Assembly: GCF_000350225.1 (NCBI RefSeq)
Contig: NW_005179256.1
Coordinates: 27,673 to 91,672, forward strand
From: Chondrus crispus
Taxonomy: Eukaryota > Rhodophyta > Florideophyceae > Gigartinales > Gigartinaceae
Length of the DNA: 64,000 nt
Direction of reading: 5' to 3'
A program made the translations under genes and the position numbers. This document shows, in pieces, positions 21,110-32,129 of this stretch. Each line of letters begins with the position of its first letter. Position 1 is the stretch's first letter. Under the pieces are notes generated by a model. The model saw only the letters and a program-made list of their open reading frames with translations, searched no databases and was not told the origin of the DNA.

Positions 21110-23697
21110 ATGAGCCAAGAGTTTGAGCCCTCGATCCGCTCCGAAGTGGCGGATCTGAGTCCGGCCGCTGTGCAGTCTCCATCCACCCCGTCGGGCGACG
21201 GTGACGCAGGTCCTCGTGACCGCGAACCGTCGCTCGGATCCTCCGAGGAAAGAGCGGCGGCGATGTTCGAACGCATAGTCGAATACATCGAGGAAGTCCG
21301 TACTTCCCGTCGGATCGATGTATCGGACCATGTATACACTCGATGTATGGCCGAACTCCGCTCCCTGCGTGAAGGGAGGTTCGATAGAGTGACGCAGTCC
21401 TTACAGAATCTCCGAGCACTGATCGACGAGTTACACTCGCAGATAGTGCTCGTCGAAGACTCCCGTTTCGCCTCGCCCGGACCGTCCGGGCAAGGTCGTC
21501 CTGAGAGGCCGACCTCGGTGAGACGACGACCTCGGTGAGACGACCCGAGGACCGAACCTCTCCGTCCGCAGAGCAATTGGGTGCGTTCGCGCACCTCTCC
21601 GCTGAGCTCAACGCCACTTGTCGGCGTGCTCGTGACATGGAACGTACCATGGACGAAAGGCTACCCGGTGCCCCCTCGAGAGGGCCCGGTGGTACCGTAC
21701 CTCCGAGCGCCGCCGCCCCCGAAGGTTGGCGTCCGACTGGTGCAGCTACCAGTCGGACTGCAGAAGGAAGCCGTCCTCCGATAGACGCGAACTTCGCGTC
21801 TGAGACCCAAGCCTTGCCGCCTATCGCCGGAAGTAGGCGACAAGTGGACCGCGTATCGTACGCGGACGAACAGGACCGTGGAGGAGCCGCCCGCGGATCC
21901 GGAGAACCGATGTTCTCCGTCGATCCCCGCTGGGGCGGCTACCCGCCGGCGAGTTACGCCGAGCATCCAGGTCCGTTAGTCCTCCGTACGCTACCGGTTA
22001 CCTCCTTCGGCACGCTGGGTCCCGCTGAACCCGGGCTCGAGCCGGTACATACGATGATCCAAGCGTTCAGAGCTGTTGCTGACTATCGTATGTACCGCTT
22101 GGATAACACCTCGAGGCTCGTTACCTCGGGTGACGCGGGACGGATCGCGAAGTACGTCCAACGCTGTCGTGGGATCCGTCCCACGATGCGCAGCTTCGAC
22201 GGTACCGACCCGATCCAGCTGCTGCCGTTTTTGAAGGATATCCGAATCACCTTCAACGCGCAACACCTGATCGAAGGTGTTGCGGTACGAGTCCTCGCGC
22301 ACTTCCTCGAGCGCGACGCGGAGCGCCTGTATACGAGTTATACGATGCATGGCCTCCGCGCCGGCCAGCTCCACGACGACGTGAGCTGGCCGGGGCTCGT
22401 GAATCAATTCTTAAAACGCTACCTCACGGACGACGTGTTAGGTGAAGCGTACGACGCTGTCGCTACGGCGCGACAGCAATCGCATGAGACGGAAAGCACG
22501 TTTGCTGACCGACTCGAGACTGCCGAGTTCCGATGCACGGCAGTCTTCTCCGAACAGTCCCTCGCGCACTACTTCGTGCGCGGACTTGCAACGGAAACCC
22601 GTGCCGCACTATCCGAAACTGTGCAAAGGCTGCCAGGCAGTCAGAAGACCGATCTTCCGACCATCCGCTGTATCGCCACGGCGGAAGGTACAACATACCG
22701 CGCTCGGCGCGGTTTACCTCTGCCGGATCTGAAACCGGTAAGGAGGGCTGGCAGGACTACGAAGTCCGCCGCGACAAGTTCGCCCGCCTCGACCCTCCAT
22801 ATCGGGGAGGATGAGTGGCAGGCCGACCCTGTCCTCATTACGCAAGGAGCAGGGCCCGTAGGGGCACGAACCCCCTCACCGATGTCGACCGGAACGACAT
22901 CGAGTTACGCGACCGCATTGGCGGCCACTCCGAGAGTGGCAAGGGGCACGGACCCCCGCGTCGCCGAGCTCGATAACTCGAACCGAGATAAGGGAAGCGC
23001 CTCGCCCCGCGTGCCCCTCCTCACCGATGAGGAGGCGCGGCACGCGGCGACCTTCGCCTCAACGGACGGCAGCGCGTACGTGTGCTGGCTATGCCGTACG
23101 TACGGGCATGCCATGTACGCGTGCCCGTTCTTGTCGCCGGAACAACGAATGTTCACGGCGTACAGGAACTACCGCTACCAGATGGAGACGCGCCCAGGGG
23201 CGCGTAATCTCCTCCGGCAAGCGGCGGGCGAGGGCCGTCCCCCGCGTCAAGGTTTCCCGAACCGATTGGGTGGGGGCGCACGCTTCGCTCCCCGTGGAGG
23301 CGGGTACCGTCGTAACGAAGTCGATCGTCGGAATCGACCCGCCTACCGCCAGGCGGACACAAGATACCCGCGCCAAGAGCAGAGAGGGGACCGAGACCGT
23401 TCTCGGTTACCCCAACAGGTACAAAATGCGATAATGTACCTGCAAGACTGGGTAGAGGATCCGTACCCTCTACCCACGGAGGGTCACGAAGGAGAACCGA
23501 CTCTCTTCGTCCCCCATATCCTGCGACGACCGGACGCCGCAGGTCAAGGCCCGGAAGTACCGGAATACTTCGCCAGGGCCGCTGAGCCGCAGTGGGGGAA
23601 TCTTCCCGACCCACGCGGACGGCTACCCGAAGAAGACCTGGCAGTCGATAGCCAGGAGGTTAGCTCCGATAGCACAGGTAGTTCGAAAAAAGGGTAA
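21110..23697 (+). pseudogene. Element B gag, split by a 17-bp duplication
   Basis: ATG at 21110. The first 136 codons encode an acidic, helical N-terminal region (RVTQSLQNLRALIDELHSQ). At 21511-21544 a 17-bp unit (GACCTCGGTGAGACGAC) is repeated perfectly, shifting the frame and producing a stop at 21536-21538; the rest (about 720 codons) is open in the frame that one copy of the unit would give. Downstream: disordered linker, capsid-like region (about 22150-22640; FLKRYL, LAHYFVRGL), and a CX2CX4HX4C knuckle CWLCRTYGHAMYAC near 23080-23120, then a basic RG-rich tail. It ends at TAA 23695-23697. B1 independently shows that N- and C-parts were one protein. Confidence 0.9.
23682..23697 (+). promoter_or_regulatory. 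Possible -1 ribosomal frameshift site between gag and pol
   Basis: The pol frame is open from 23682 straight through the gag stop, a 16-nt overlap. Within it gag reads TCG AAA AAA GGG TAA; sliding back one base gives AAA AGG GTA AAG and continues into pol. The A-run immediately before the stop is the classic kind of slippery sequence, and -1 is the direction needed. No downstream structure was calculated. Confidence 0.55.
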
Positions 23698-26600
23698 AGA
23701 CGGTTACGTACACGCGGTCGCGTGAGCCGTCTCTTCCCCACGAACTAGGCCCGACCCCGCGTGCTCGCCAAGGACACGGGAGGTATTGTCCGATAATACA
23801 TCCCCCGCTACCGGAGGTGAACACGGGAGCTCCTGTAATGCCGATAGAGGAGAGAGCGCACGTCGAGGCCTCCGAAGGCCCGACGTTAGGAGAACAAGAC
23901 ACGGGGACAGCCGACGTCCCGGTGAGGCGTAACGAAGGCGACGGGGGCAACGACGACCGAAAAGATTCGGTCGACCCCCTGACTCCCGCGAGCCCAAGGT
24001 CGCCGGAGAAAGGTCCGTGTTGTACGGACTCGAGTAATCCGAGGGGCGTCACTGATCCGCGGACGCCCCAAGGAAGGGGGAGAAGGAAACGCAAGCGGGG
24101 CCAGCACCGAAATCGAAGGCCCCGGCGGAACGACCTCTTCGATAAGGTCGCCCCGAAGGTTGTCGACGGCGTCATTTGCCTTATGACGTCGAAGATCTAC
24201 AACGTCCTCGGCTCGATAGCCACAGAGGGAAATGCATTTAAACCCCGCACGATCGCCGTTGATACGTGCTCGGGGTATAATCTGGTGAGGAAGGCCGACC
24301 TTCCCCCCGATTGGACGCGTTACGTCGTGCACGACGCACCTCTGCCACGACTGGCAGGCGCGAATAGCAACCCCCTCAAGCTTTCCGCCGTCGTCCGCCT
24401 GGCCGTGCGGTTGAGGAACACGGTGTTCCGAATTCCGTTCGTAGTCGCGGACCAGCTCGCCGTGCCGGTCCTCCTCGGCACGGCCTTCATCGATACGCAC
24501 GTGCGATCTATCGACATCGAAGCTCAACGAATGGAGCTACGCCAAGGCGGTTCCGTCGCCATCGTCGACGGAAAGGGGGAGTTGACTCCCCCTACCAGGC
24601 GACACGGGCGACACACGGGTCGGCCAGACGTACGCGAGGAGGCCCCGCAAGCGATCCGAATCGCCCGCTGGGTTCCCATCCCCGCGATGTCACAAGCCCG
24701 CGTGCGTGTGACAACGGTAGGGAGGGGCCTCGTGTTCCTGGAACCCAAGCCCTCACTCCCACACCTACATGGAGTGAGGCTGACGAATGGCGTCGCGGAG
24801 GTCCTACCGAATCAGACCTTCGACGTCATCGTCGCGAATTTCTCACGACGAGAAAAGAGGCTTCCGAAGCACACCGTCGTGGGATACGCGAAGCGCAACC
24901 CCCTCGCGATCCTCACTCCCGAACGTAAGGTCGCCGAGGGGATCGCGCACGCGCTACACCTGACCGACGTGACCGATCAAGTCGGCGGGGTAGGAGTTGG
25001 CCGATCCAACTCCGACGATAAGACCACCGCCGGGGGCAGGGGGGTCGACCCGGACGAACGGTCGCCTTTATGCCAACCGACGGCGAAGGGTACTGTACTC
25101 CCCCAGCAAAAGGATCCCGAAAATCCACCGATGGATTGGAAAAAAGAGATCGACCTGTCATACATCGACGATGACAAGCTCCGTGGCCACGTACTCGAGA
25201 TGCTCCGTAAGCACTCGAGTCTGTGGAGCGGTGCGCTTGGAACAATCCAAGCCACGGAGCACCGCATTCCCCTCGAACCGGGAACGAAACCGATTCGTTC
25301 CATGCCCTATCGGAAGGGCCCGGCCATGCGCGAAATGGTCGCGAAGGAGGTCAGCAAGATGTTTCACGCAGGGGTTATCGAACCTGCCAGCACCGAGTGG
25401 GCGTCCCCCGTGGTGCTCGTACCGAAGAAAGACGGCTCTCTTCGGTTCTGCGTGGACTACCGGCGTCTCAACGAGAAGACGGCAGCGGATTCGTATCCGC
25501 TGCCACGGATGGACGACTGCATCCACTCGTTAGGAGATGCAACCGTCTTCACCACGTTGGACTGCAATTCCGGTTATTGGCAGATCCCGGTCGCTCCGGA
25601 AGACCGGGATAAGACCACGTTTATGACGCACATGGGCACGTTTCGCCACTTGCGCATGCCGTTTGGACTCAAAGGGGCACCGGCCACCTTCCAACGTGCG
25701 CTCGACATAATACTCTCCGGAGTCCGCTGGCAAATATGCCTCGTCTATCTCGACGACGTGATCGTGTTCTCCCGTACGCACGGAGAACACGCGAGGCATC
25801 TCGATACCGTCTTGAGCTTACTGCGGAGTTCCGGTATCTCCCTTAAGCTCAAGAAGTGCAGCTTCTTCCGACCGAAGGTGCACTACCTGGGGCACGTCAT
25901 CTCCCCAGGCAAGTTGAGCGTGGCTGATACGGCGGCCGACGCATTCAAGACGTTCACGTTCCCAAGGACGTTGACCCAAGTGCGCTCGTTCCTCGGGGCG
26001 TGTAACGTATACCGCTGATTCGTTAAGGGGTTCGCTAAGATTGCGCGTCCTCTGACCGACATGACGCGCAAGGATTCGGATCCCGATTTCTATAACCCCA
26101 CGGAGCTGCAACTTCAGGCGTTCGAGAACCTTCAGAAGTGCATGATCGCCCCGCCGATCCTCGCGTTGCCCCGGCACGGTCGTCCGTACATGATAGACAC
26201 CGACGCGAGTGCCTACCAACTCGGCTGCACCTTACTTGAGGGGCACGAAGAGCCGAACGACTGGCGCCCCGTGGGGTATTGGTCGTACTCACTGTCCGAT
26301 AGTGAGCGCAACTACAGCGCTACCGAACGCGAGTGCTTCGCCGTAGTGTGGGCCGTCCGCACACTACGGCCGTACGTAGAGGGCACGAAGTTCACCGTAC
26401 GGACGGACCATGACGCCCTCCGATGGCTCATGTCACTCACCAAGAGTTCCGGAAGGCTCACTCGGTGGCGGCTACGTCTGGCTGAATACGATTTCACCAT
26501 TCAGTACCGCCCCGGACGCGTGCATCAGGTGCCCGATGCCCTGTCACGACTCGTGTCGCCGAAGGTCGCCGATGACCCTCGCCCCACCGTCGAGGTGGAT

Positions 26601-28418
26601 GACGACATCCCCACTTTCGACGGGGGCACGACAGTTCGAGACGTATCGAACGAGCTCGCGGACCACTCTTGTACCGCGAGTTATGATCATCAGGCCGTCC
26701 ATGTCTTCGTAACGACACGGAACCAAGCCAAAGCCCGAACAAGGTCGCGCGTACGGACGCGCGACGAACCGAGAGGGGACGACGAAGCCCCTGCTCTCCA
26801 AGGACCCAATGCGTTTTGGGAGGAGAACGACGAGTTCGACGCCGCCGACATCCAGCGCGCCGAAGACCCCGACGCTGGCGTGCTCGACGCCCCGGTCGCC
26901 CCACCGCAGGACGACCTTCCGGCCCCTCTTACGATAGAGGAGATAGCCGAGGAGCAACGCGTGGATGACTTCTGCCAAACCGTTTTGGCACGACAGTCAG
27001 AGTCCCGGGACTCCGCGTTCTTCGAGGACCACCAAGGGGTGCTCAAACGGAGACACCCCTTCGACCCTGATATCGTTCAGGTGGTGGTACCTCGGACGCT
27101 TCGCGCCAGGCTCCTTCGCCTGTGCCACAACCCGGCCATCGCGGGGCACCCGGGCCAGAACCGTATGTACTATGCACTTCGACGCGAGTACTACTGGCCC
27201 CACCTGGCTGCAGACGTAGCAGCCACGGTGCGAGGGTGTCGAACCTGCGCGATGAACCGGGTCAAGCTGAGGAAACATCTCAACCGATTGAGGTTGTTTC
27301 CAGCTACGAGGCCCCTCAAGAGCCTCGCAATCGACATCTTGGGGCCGCTCCCCAAGGCGAAGACAGGAAAACGGTTCCTGCTCTTGATTACGGACCGCTT
27401 CAGTAAGCTGACGCAAGTCGTTGCGCTCCGCACGATAACAGCGTACACGGTCGCAGTTGCGTTCTGCGACTCGTGGGTGTTGAAGTATGGCGTCCCTGGC
27501 ACGTTGCTTTCGGACAACGGCTCTCAGTTTAATGCCAAGTTCTTCCACAGCACGTGCCGCGTTCTGGAGATAACGAATTTGTACACTTCGGCGTACCATC
27601 CCCAGACGAACGGGCAAGTCGAGCGATATAACCGAACAATCGCCTCGATGCTGCGGAACTACGTGGGTGAACACCAGGACGACTGGGATGTGTACGTGGG
27701 GCCGCTTACGTATGCGTACAACTCCCACATACATCGCACCACACGCACTACGCCGTTTGAGCTCGTGCTCAGCAGGCCACCGCCGGAGTTCTCTCTTCGA
27801 CGGGCGGACGGCGACGCGCCCCCTTCCGATAGGGGGAATCAACGTGCCGAGTTCCTCAAGACCTTGGACTCGACTATCCAAAAGGCCTACGGGAGCCCGC
27901 GTCGGACGCATGCTCGCTACAAGGGCGACTTCGATAAGCGCATACGACGTATTAATTCCCGGCTCCGACCCGGAGAATACGTATATCTCAACCCCACCGA
28001 TGGGGCTAAGACATCGAACAAGCTCGCCTCGCCCGCTGTCGGATCCTACCGCGTGCTCGCCAATGACCGCCGAACCATCACGATCGATCGTGATGGGGTC
28101 ACCGAGCGAGTCTCCGCCGACCGCTGCGTGTACGCGCCGTCTCCGATAGACGCGCCACGAGCAAGTACGACGACCCCGCGGGACCTCGCCGATAAGGTCA
28201 CCGCGGGAACGCAGTATGCCGTTGAACGGCTACTGAGACATCGAGTCATGGAAGACGGAACTACGGAGTTCCTCATCAAGTGGGCGGATTACGACGCGCC
28301 CACTTGGACTGCGCGGACTCACGTCCCGGAGGAGTTGGTGTCTCGTTACGCCCAACGCCTCCGGAGGCGCACCGGCAGAAGCCTCTCCCCAGACGTGAAC
28401 GCGGACGTTCACGCTTAA
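23682..28418 (+). pseudogene. Element B pol: protease-RT-RNase H-integrase-chromodomain
   Basis: One frame broken only by TGA at 26016-26018. Numbering from 23817: protease VDTCSGYNLVRK at 148-159, with Cys where DTG has Gly; RT from about 480 with FCVDYRRLN, SGYWQIPV and YLDD at 644-647; RNase H with DTDASAYQLG, TERECFAVVWA and RTDHDALRWL; integrase HHCC finger (HNPAIAGH...CRTCA) and D-D-35-E at 27333, 27513 and 27621; a C-terminal chromodomain-like block (YAVERLLRHRV...FLIKWADYDAPTW). The TGA replaces an Arg codon kept in B2 and D (VYRRFV), so it is a point mutation. The order RT-RNase H-IN marks Ty3/gypsy; the chromodomain suggests chromovirus-type targeting. Confidence 0.92.
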
Positions 28419-28427
28419 GGGGGGGCC
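28395..28427 (+). repeat. First copy of the polypurine-region repeat, at the end of pol
   Basis: GTGAACGCGGACGTTCACGC then TTAAGGGGGGGCC. A second copy with a longer G run stands directly before the 3' LTR (30612-30647). The TAA inside it is the pol stop. In a standard element the LTR would start here. Confidence 0.75.
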
Positions 28428-30611
28428 GGAACCGCTCCGTTACGGATAAGGGCATATCGACGAGCTCGCCTGAGCTTAAGAGTCTGCTCCTGGAATTAGA
28501 ACTTTTTGTCGCTAATCACGGCGCATGCCATGATTTAATTTTGGGAAGATTTCTTCCTCAGACGACAGCGCACCAATCAGGAACCGTGCTCTGATTTTTT
28601 GGCAGAAATTGTTTTCGCGGGAAATTACGACAATTTTTGGGATGATTTTCTGATTGCGCGGCGGACGGAAAAAGGTCGCAGCACACGTGTATTACAAGAA
28701 AAAGTCCCAATTCACGGCGCATTCCGTGTGGGAAATGGGTACCCTCCCCCGCAAATGGGATGACCGGAGGAGGCACCCCACCAAAGCCAAGCGTGGCGGA
28801 CGACGTCCCGCTGCGGGGCCCACCGGCTGAGAATCGGGAAGACTCCGACAAAGACACGGCCTCGAGCTTTCCACCGACCTTTTTCCCCGCACCCCGCGCG
28901 TGGGCATCGGAGCCGCGCTCCGGCGCCCTCGCCACGACGCCAAGGACGCTAATGAGAGAACGGACGCCGTGCGTCTGCGCCCTTGCCGCGGTGGCGAGGG
29001 GCGCGCTGAAGGAGAGAACGGACGCCGTGCGTCTGAGTCCTCGCCCCGGTGGCGAGGCGGCGCGCTGAAGGAGACAAATGCCACGCGCTCGCGCCCCTGC
29101 CGCCCGGAAGGCGAGGGGCGCGAAAGATAAGCGGTGGCGAGGGGCGCGCTGAAGGAGAGAACGGACGCCGTGCGTCTGAGTCCTCGCCCCGGTGGCGAGG
29201 CGGCGCGCTGAAAGACCACCGCCCGCACGCTCGCGCCCCCTCCTCCGGACGGCGAGGGGCGCGAAAGAAGACGACTACTGCACGCCCTGCCCTCGCCACC
29301 GACGGCGAGAGGCATCAAGACAACGACCGCGTCGCGCGCCCTCGCCCCGAATGGCGAGGGACGCCGAGGATAAGAACGTTCGTCGCACGTTGGGCCCTCG
29401 TCACCGATGGCGAGGGGTCCCAAGGACAATACGAGCTTCAGTGCGTCCTGCGCCCGCGCCTCGATGGCGATGGGCGCGTTGATAAGGAGAATACCGCGCG
29501 CTCTGCCCTCGCCCCGATTGCCTGGGGACGAAGATGACACCCGCGTGGGACCTTGCCTCGGTGGAACCGGAGCGCGAGAAGCGCCGGAAAAAGTCCTCGG
29601 GGAGCGCCGCGGGCCGAGCTTGCGAGGCCCAGGCGCTTCCACGCGGACTTTCCGCCGCACCGCAGCGCGGAGTGGGGCCGTGGGCCGGATACTCCACGCG
29701 ACGGGAATGACAGGCAACTCCGCTGCCCTACAAGCCCTCGCCGCCGACGACAAGGGGGCCAAGAAGAATTGCATGCGTAGCGCGGCGTTGCGGGCCGCGC
29801 TCTCGCCATCGGTGGCGAGGGCCGACAAGGATAAGGATCGTCGTCGGGCGTTGTCGCCCGCCGCGCCCTCGGCATCGGTGGCGAGGGCCGCGAAGAATAA
29901 GGACCGGCGTCACGCCTCGTTGCGCGCGGCGCCCTCGCCATCGGTGGCGAAGGCCGACAAGTATAAGGACCGGCGTCACGCGTCGTTGCGCGCCGCGCCC
30001 TCGCCATCGGTGGCGAGGGCCGACAAGGATAAGGATCGTCGTCGCGCTTCGCCGCGCGCCGCGCCCTCGCCACGGACGGCGAGGGCCGGCAAGTCTACTG
30101 TACGACGGGGGGCGGTACCGACCGCCACCGCCCGAGGCACAGGCGCCGGCGCGCCCGCCACGAAGGCGAGGTACGCCAGATAGAAAACGGACTTCGCGTC
30201 TTCGCGCTCTCGCCTCGACGGCGAGCGGCAAGAAGAAGGGTAGCGAATGACTACGCACCCGCCAACAGATCAGACAAACCCCGCTCTCCCGCGCCTCTGG
30301 CCGCCAAGAGGGAGCGGTACAATTGGTCAGCACGCCGCACGTCACCGCCCTCACCTCTGTCACACCGCACGTCGCTGAAAAAAAGGGGGAGAGAAAACTC
30401 TGACGAAGGAAAGGCCCACGGACGCGCACAAGGTCGCGCGGGAAGGGCAGAGGGGGTCAACGCAGGCTAAGAAAAGGGACGAGCAGTCGGCACGCGCGCA
30501 AATGAACGCGAACGGAGAAACGGAGGACACTGACCGGGGGGCGGAGTTGTTAGAGGGAACGGAGGCGATCGTACCGATAGCGCGGTCGGACATTTCTCTA
30601 GCTCTACAACC
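28428..30611. other. 2.2-kb hairpin-rich tail of element B, probably non-coding
   Basis: Between pol and the 3' LTR. From about 28925 to 30220 a palindromic motif CCCTCGCC-NNNN-GGCGAGGG recurs roughly every 50-66 bp, in more than a dozen versions, for example near 28983, 29037, 29181, 29295, 29340, 29396, 29803, 29935 and 30000. Because the motif is its own reverse complement, long open frames arise on both strands (28692-29828 minus; 29407-30183 plus), but they have only repeat-derived Ala/Arg/Pro/Ser composition. 28428-28920 is less repetitive, with a start resembling AT-rich spacer DNA. No recognised protein. Confidence 0.65.
29743..30090 (+). repeat. 66-bp tandem repeat, about five units
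   Basis: The marker TCGGTGGCGAG starts at 29809, 29875, 29941 and 30007, and a variant (ACGGACGGCGAG) sits one period later at about 30073: constant 66-bp spacing. Each unit contains the GCCCTCGCCA/TGGCGAGGGC palindrome and a variable part (AAGGATAAGGATCGTCGTCG or AAGGACCGGCGTCACGC). In one frame it codes a 22-residue repeat rich in Ala, Arg and Ser with DKDKDRRR-like units. Confidence 0.85.
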
Positions 30612-30647
30612 CGTGGACGCGGACGTCCCCGCTTAAGGGGGGGGCCG
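30612..30647 (+). promoter_or_regulatory. Polypurine tract of element B (second repeat copy)
   Basis: CGTGGACGCGGACGTCCCCG then CTTAAGGGGGGGGCCG, ending at the base before the 3' LTR. The AAGGGGGGGG run is the likely primer for plus-strand DNA synthesis. Confidence 0.8.
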
Positions 30648-31332
30648 TGTAGTATAATCCCCCCTGGGGCTTTTTAGTTAGATTAGATCAACAACGGGAT
30701 CTAGTGCTGTAGAGCCCGATGCTCTACAGTACTACTGCGCGTGGCCACGTGTACCCCTCGGGTACCGGGCGCACGCGTGCACACGTGCACACGTGTACCG
30801 CGCGGGACGGAAGCGCGCGCACACACGTGTGCTGTCAGCCACGATGGCTGACAGTATTACAGTACGGTCCGATCTGTACTACAGTAGTCCACTACAGTAC
30901 TTCGGTACTGTAGTGTTATAGATTGTTTTGTATATTAAATATGGAGCGGACCGGCGGGGTGGAGGAAGACAAGCACGGACTTGTCACCCACCGACCGTCA
31001 AGGTCCGACTTCCCGCTTATTTCTAAGGTAACGCTCGCTAATTACCTTAGAAGCGGCACCGAGCGCGGGTTGAGGACTCGCGCGGTACGCCCACGAGCCG
31101 GCTCCACCTCCGCCCGTCGGTACTGGATCGTTACCCAGTACCGCGCCGGGGCGTCGAGGTGTCGAACCGCTCGCGCGTACCGGCGTCCTCCCCGTTCCCG
31201 CTCTACCACGCTACCCGGGCCCGCTACCCGGTGCCGCTAGCTGGTGTCCCGCTTCACCCCCGTCTTCCCGATCGACAAGGGTCTCGGTCGAACTGTGCAT
31301 ACACCCCTATCTCTGGGGGTGTTTATGCTACA
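30648..31332 (+). mobile_element. 3' LTR of complete element B
   Basis: 685 bp, TGTAGTATAATCC to TTTATGCTACA, same length as the 5' LTR and differing at about five single bases (for example GCGTGG versus GCGAGG near the start, AAATATGG versus AAAGATGG in the middle, TATCTCTGGG versus TATCGCTGGG at the end). Followed by the second GACAC. Confidence 0.95.
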
Positions 31333-31337
31333 GACAC

Positions 31338-32129
31338 CGCGTCATACGGCGCCGTCATTGCCTCGGGCGACGGATGGGGCGCAGCGGTCACCTCCGTCAG
31401 GGCCCCCGTCGAGCCCTCAACCAAGTCGTTGCCGGTCACGGCGGCTCCGCTCTCGCCGATGCCGGGTACAACCGGCACCACGGGGGGTGTTCGAGTCTGT
31501 CCGTCGACGCCGCCCGAAGTGGCCATGCCGGTGGCTGCGTACTCCCCGCGAGCCATGCAGGAGGGAGAGCCCGTGGCGGCATCTGCCCCGGTGGCGCCCC
31601 CTCCCGTCGGCCCTACTGTAGAGCCGGCGGCGGTAAATCTGTCTGAGGTGGCACCCGCGTCGGCACCGGACTCCGCCGCTTTCTCCGTCAGCGATATGAC
31701 TGGGACGGGGACTCAGACCCCTTCGGTGGTCGCTGATGAAGCCTCTAAGGGCGCACCGAATGGAGGGCTCCCGCTGCGGTTCCGGACGCGCAGGCTGCCC
31801 TGCACACCCTGCAAGTGGAGTGCGGATATGCGGGTGTACCCGCGCCGCTCACCCTTGCAGCGGGTTTGACGTCCGCGCGAGCTTGGCTGGTTGAGGTGAC
31901 CCAGCTCAAGGCGCGGGTGGCAGGCCTCCAGTTCGCGATCCGCCAGCGTGACACCGGCGAGGACCTTCCGCGGGGTGAGACGATGGCGAGTATCCGCGTC
32001 GCTCAGGACCACCTCGCAGTATTGAGCGAGCAGGTGGCTGCCAAGAGACCGTACGGATCGGTCGATGTCGACCCCGCGGGCACGACGCAGGGGACGGAAC
32101 CCTCCGCCAAGCGCCAACGTCGCGACTAA
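31338..32129 (+). pseudogene. Element C long ORF, second part
   Basis: Continues the frame from 20344 across the element-B insertion: Ala/Pro/Thr/Val-rich linker, then a frameshift near 31740-31775, after which the other frame carries a helical end (LKARVAGLQFAIRQRDTG, IRVAQDHLAVLSEQVAAK) and a basic C-terminus ending AKRQRRD at the stop 32127-32129. The Leu/Val heptads suggest a coiled coil. Together with 18846-20344 the protein would exceed 750 residues. No similarity to RT, protease or integrase. Confidence 0.55.

Larger units (their letters stand above)
20340..31337 (+). mobile_element. Complete family-B Ty3/gypsy element with target duplication
   Basis: LTRs at 20345-21029 and 30648-31332 (685 bp each), flanked by GACAC at 20340-20344 and 31333-31337. 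Internal order: primer-binding site, gag, protease, RT, RNase H, integrase, chromodomain-like end, a 2.2-kb hairpin-rich tail, polypurine tract. By eye the two LTRs differ at about five positions, so the insertion is young. Coding lesions are a 17-bp duplication in gag and one TGA in pol. The host sequence is the element-C ORF. Total length between the LTR outer ends is 10,988 bp. Confidence 0.95.

Noticed and set aside
28692..29828. 378-codon minus-strand open frame in the element-B tail
   Set aside because: Built from the self-complementary GGCGAGGG hairpins, so both strands stay open; composition is repeat-derived and there is no motif.
28925..30090. Regular palindromic repeats considered as a CRISPR array
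   Set aside because: Units include their spacers in the repeat, the context is a eukaryotic retrotransposon, and there are no cas genes.
29407..30183. 258-codon plus-strand frame rich in Ala/Arg/Lys in the same tail
   Set aside because: Mostly the 66-bp minisatellite; a period divisible by three explains the open frame without selection.
31159..31332. Frame at 31159-31869 starting inside the 3' LTR
   Set aside because: The part before 31333 is LTR; only the part after 31338 belongs to the element-C ORF.
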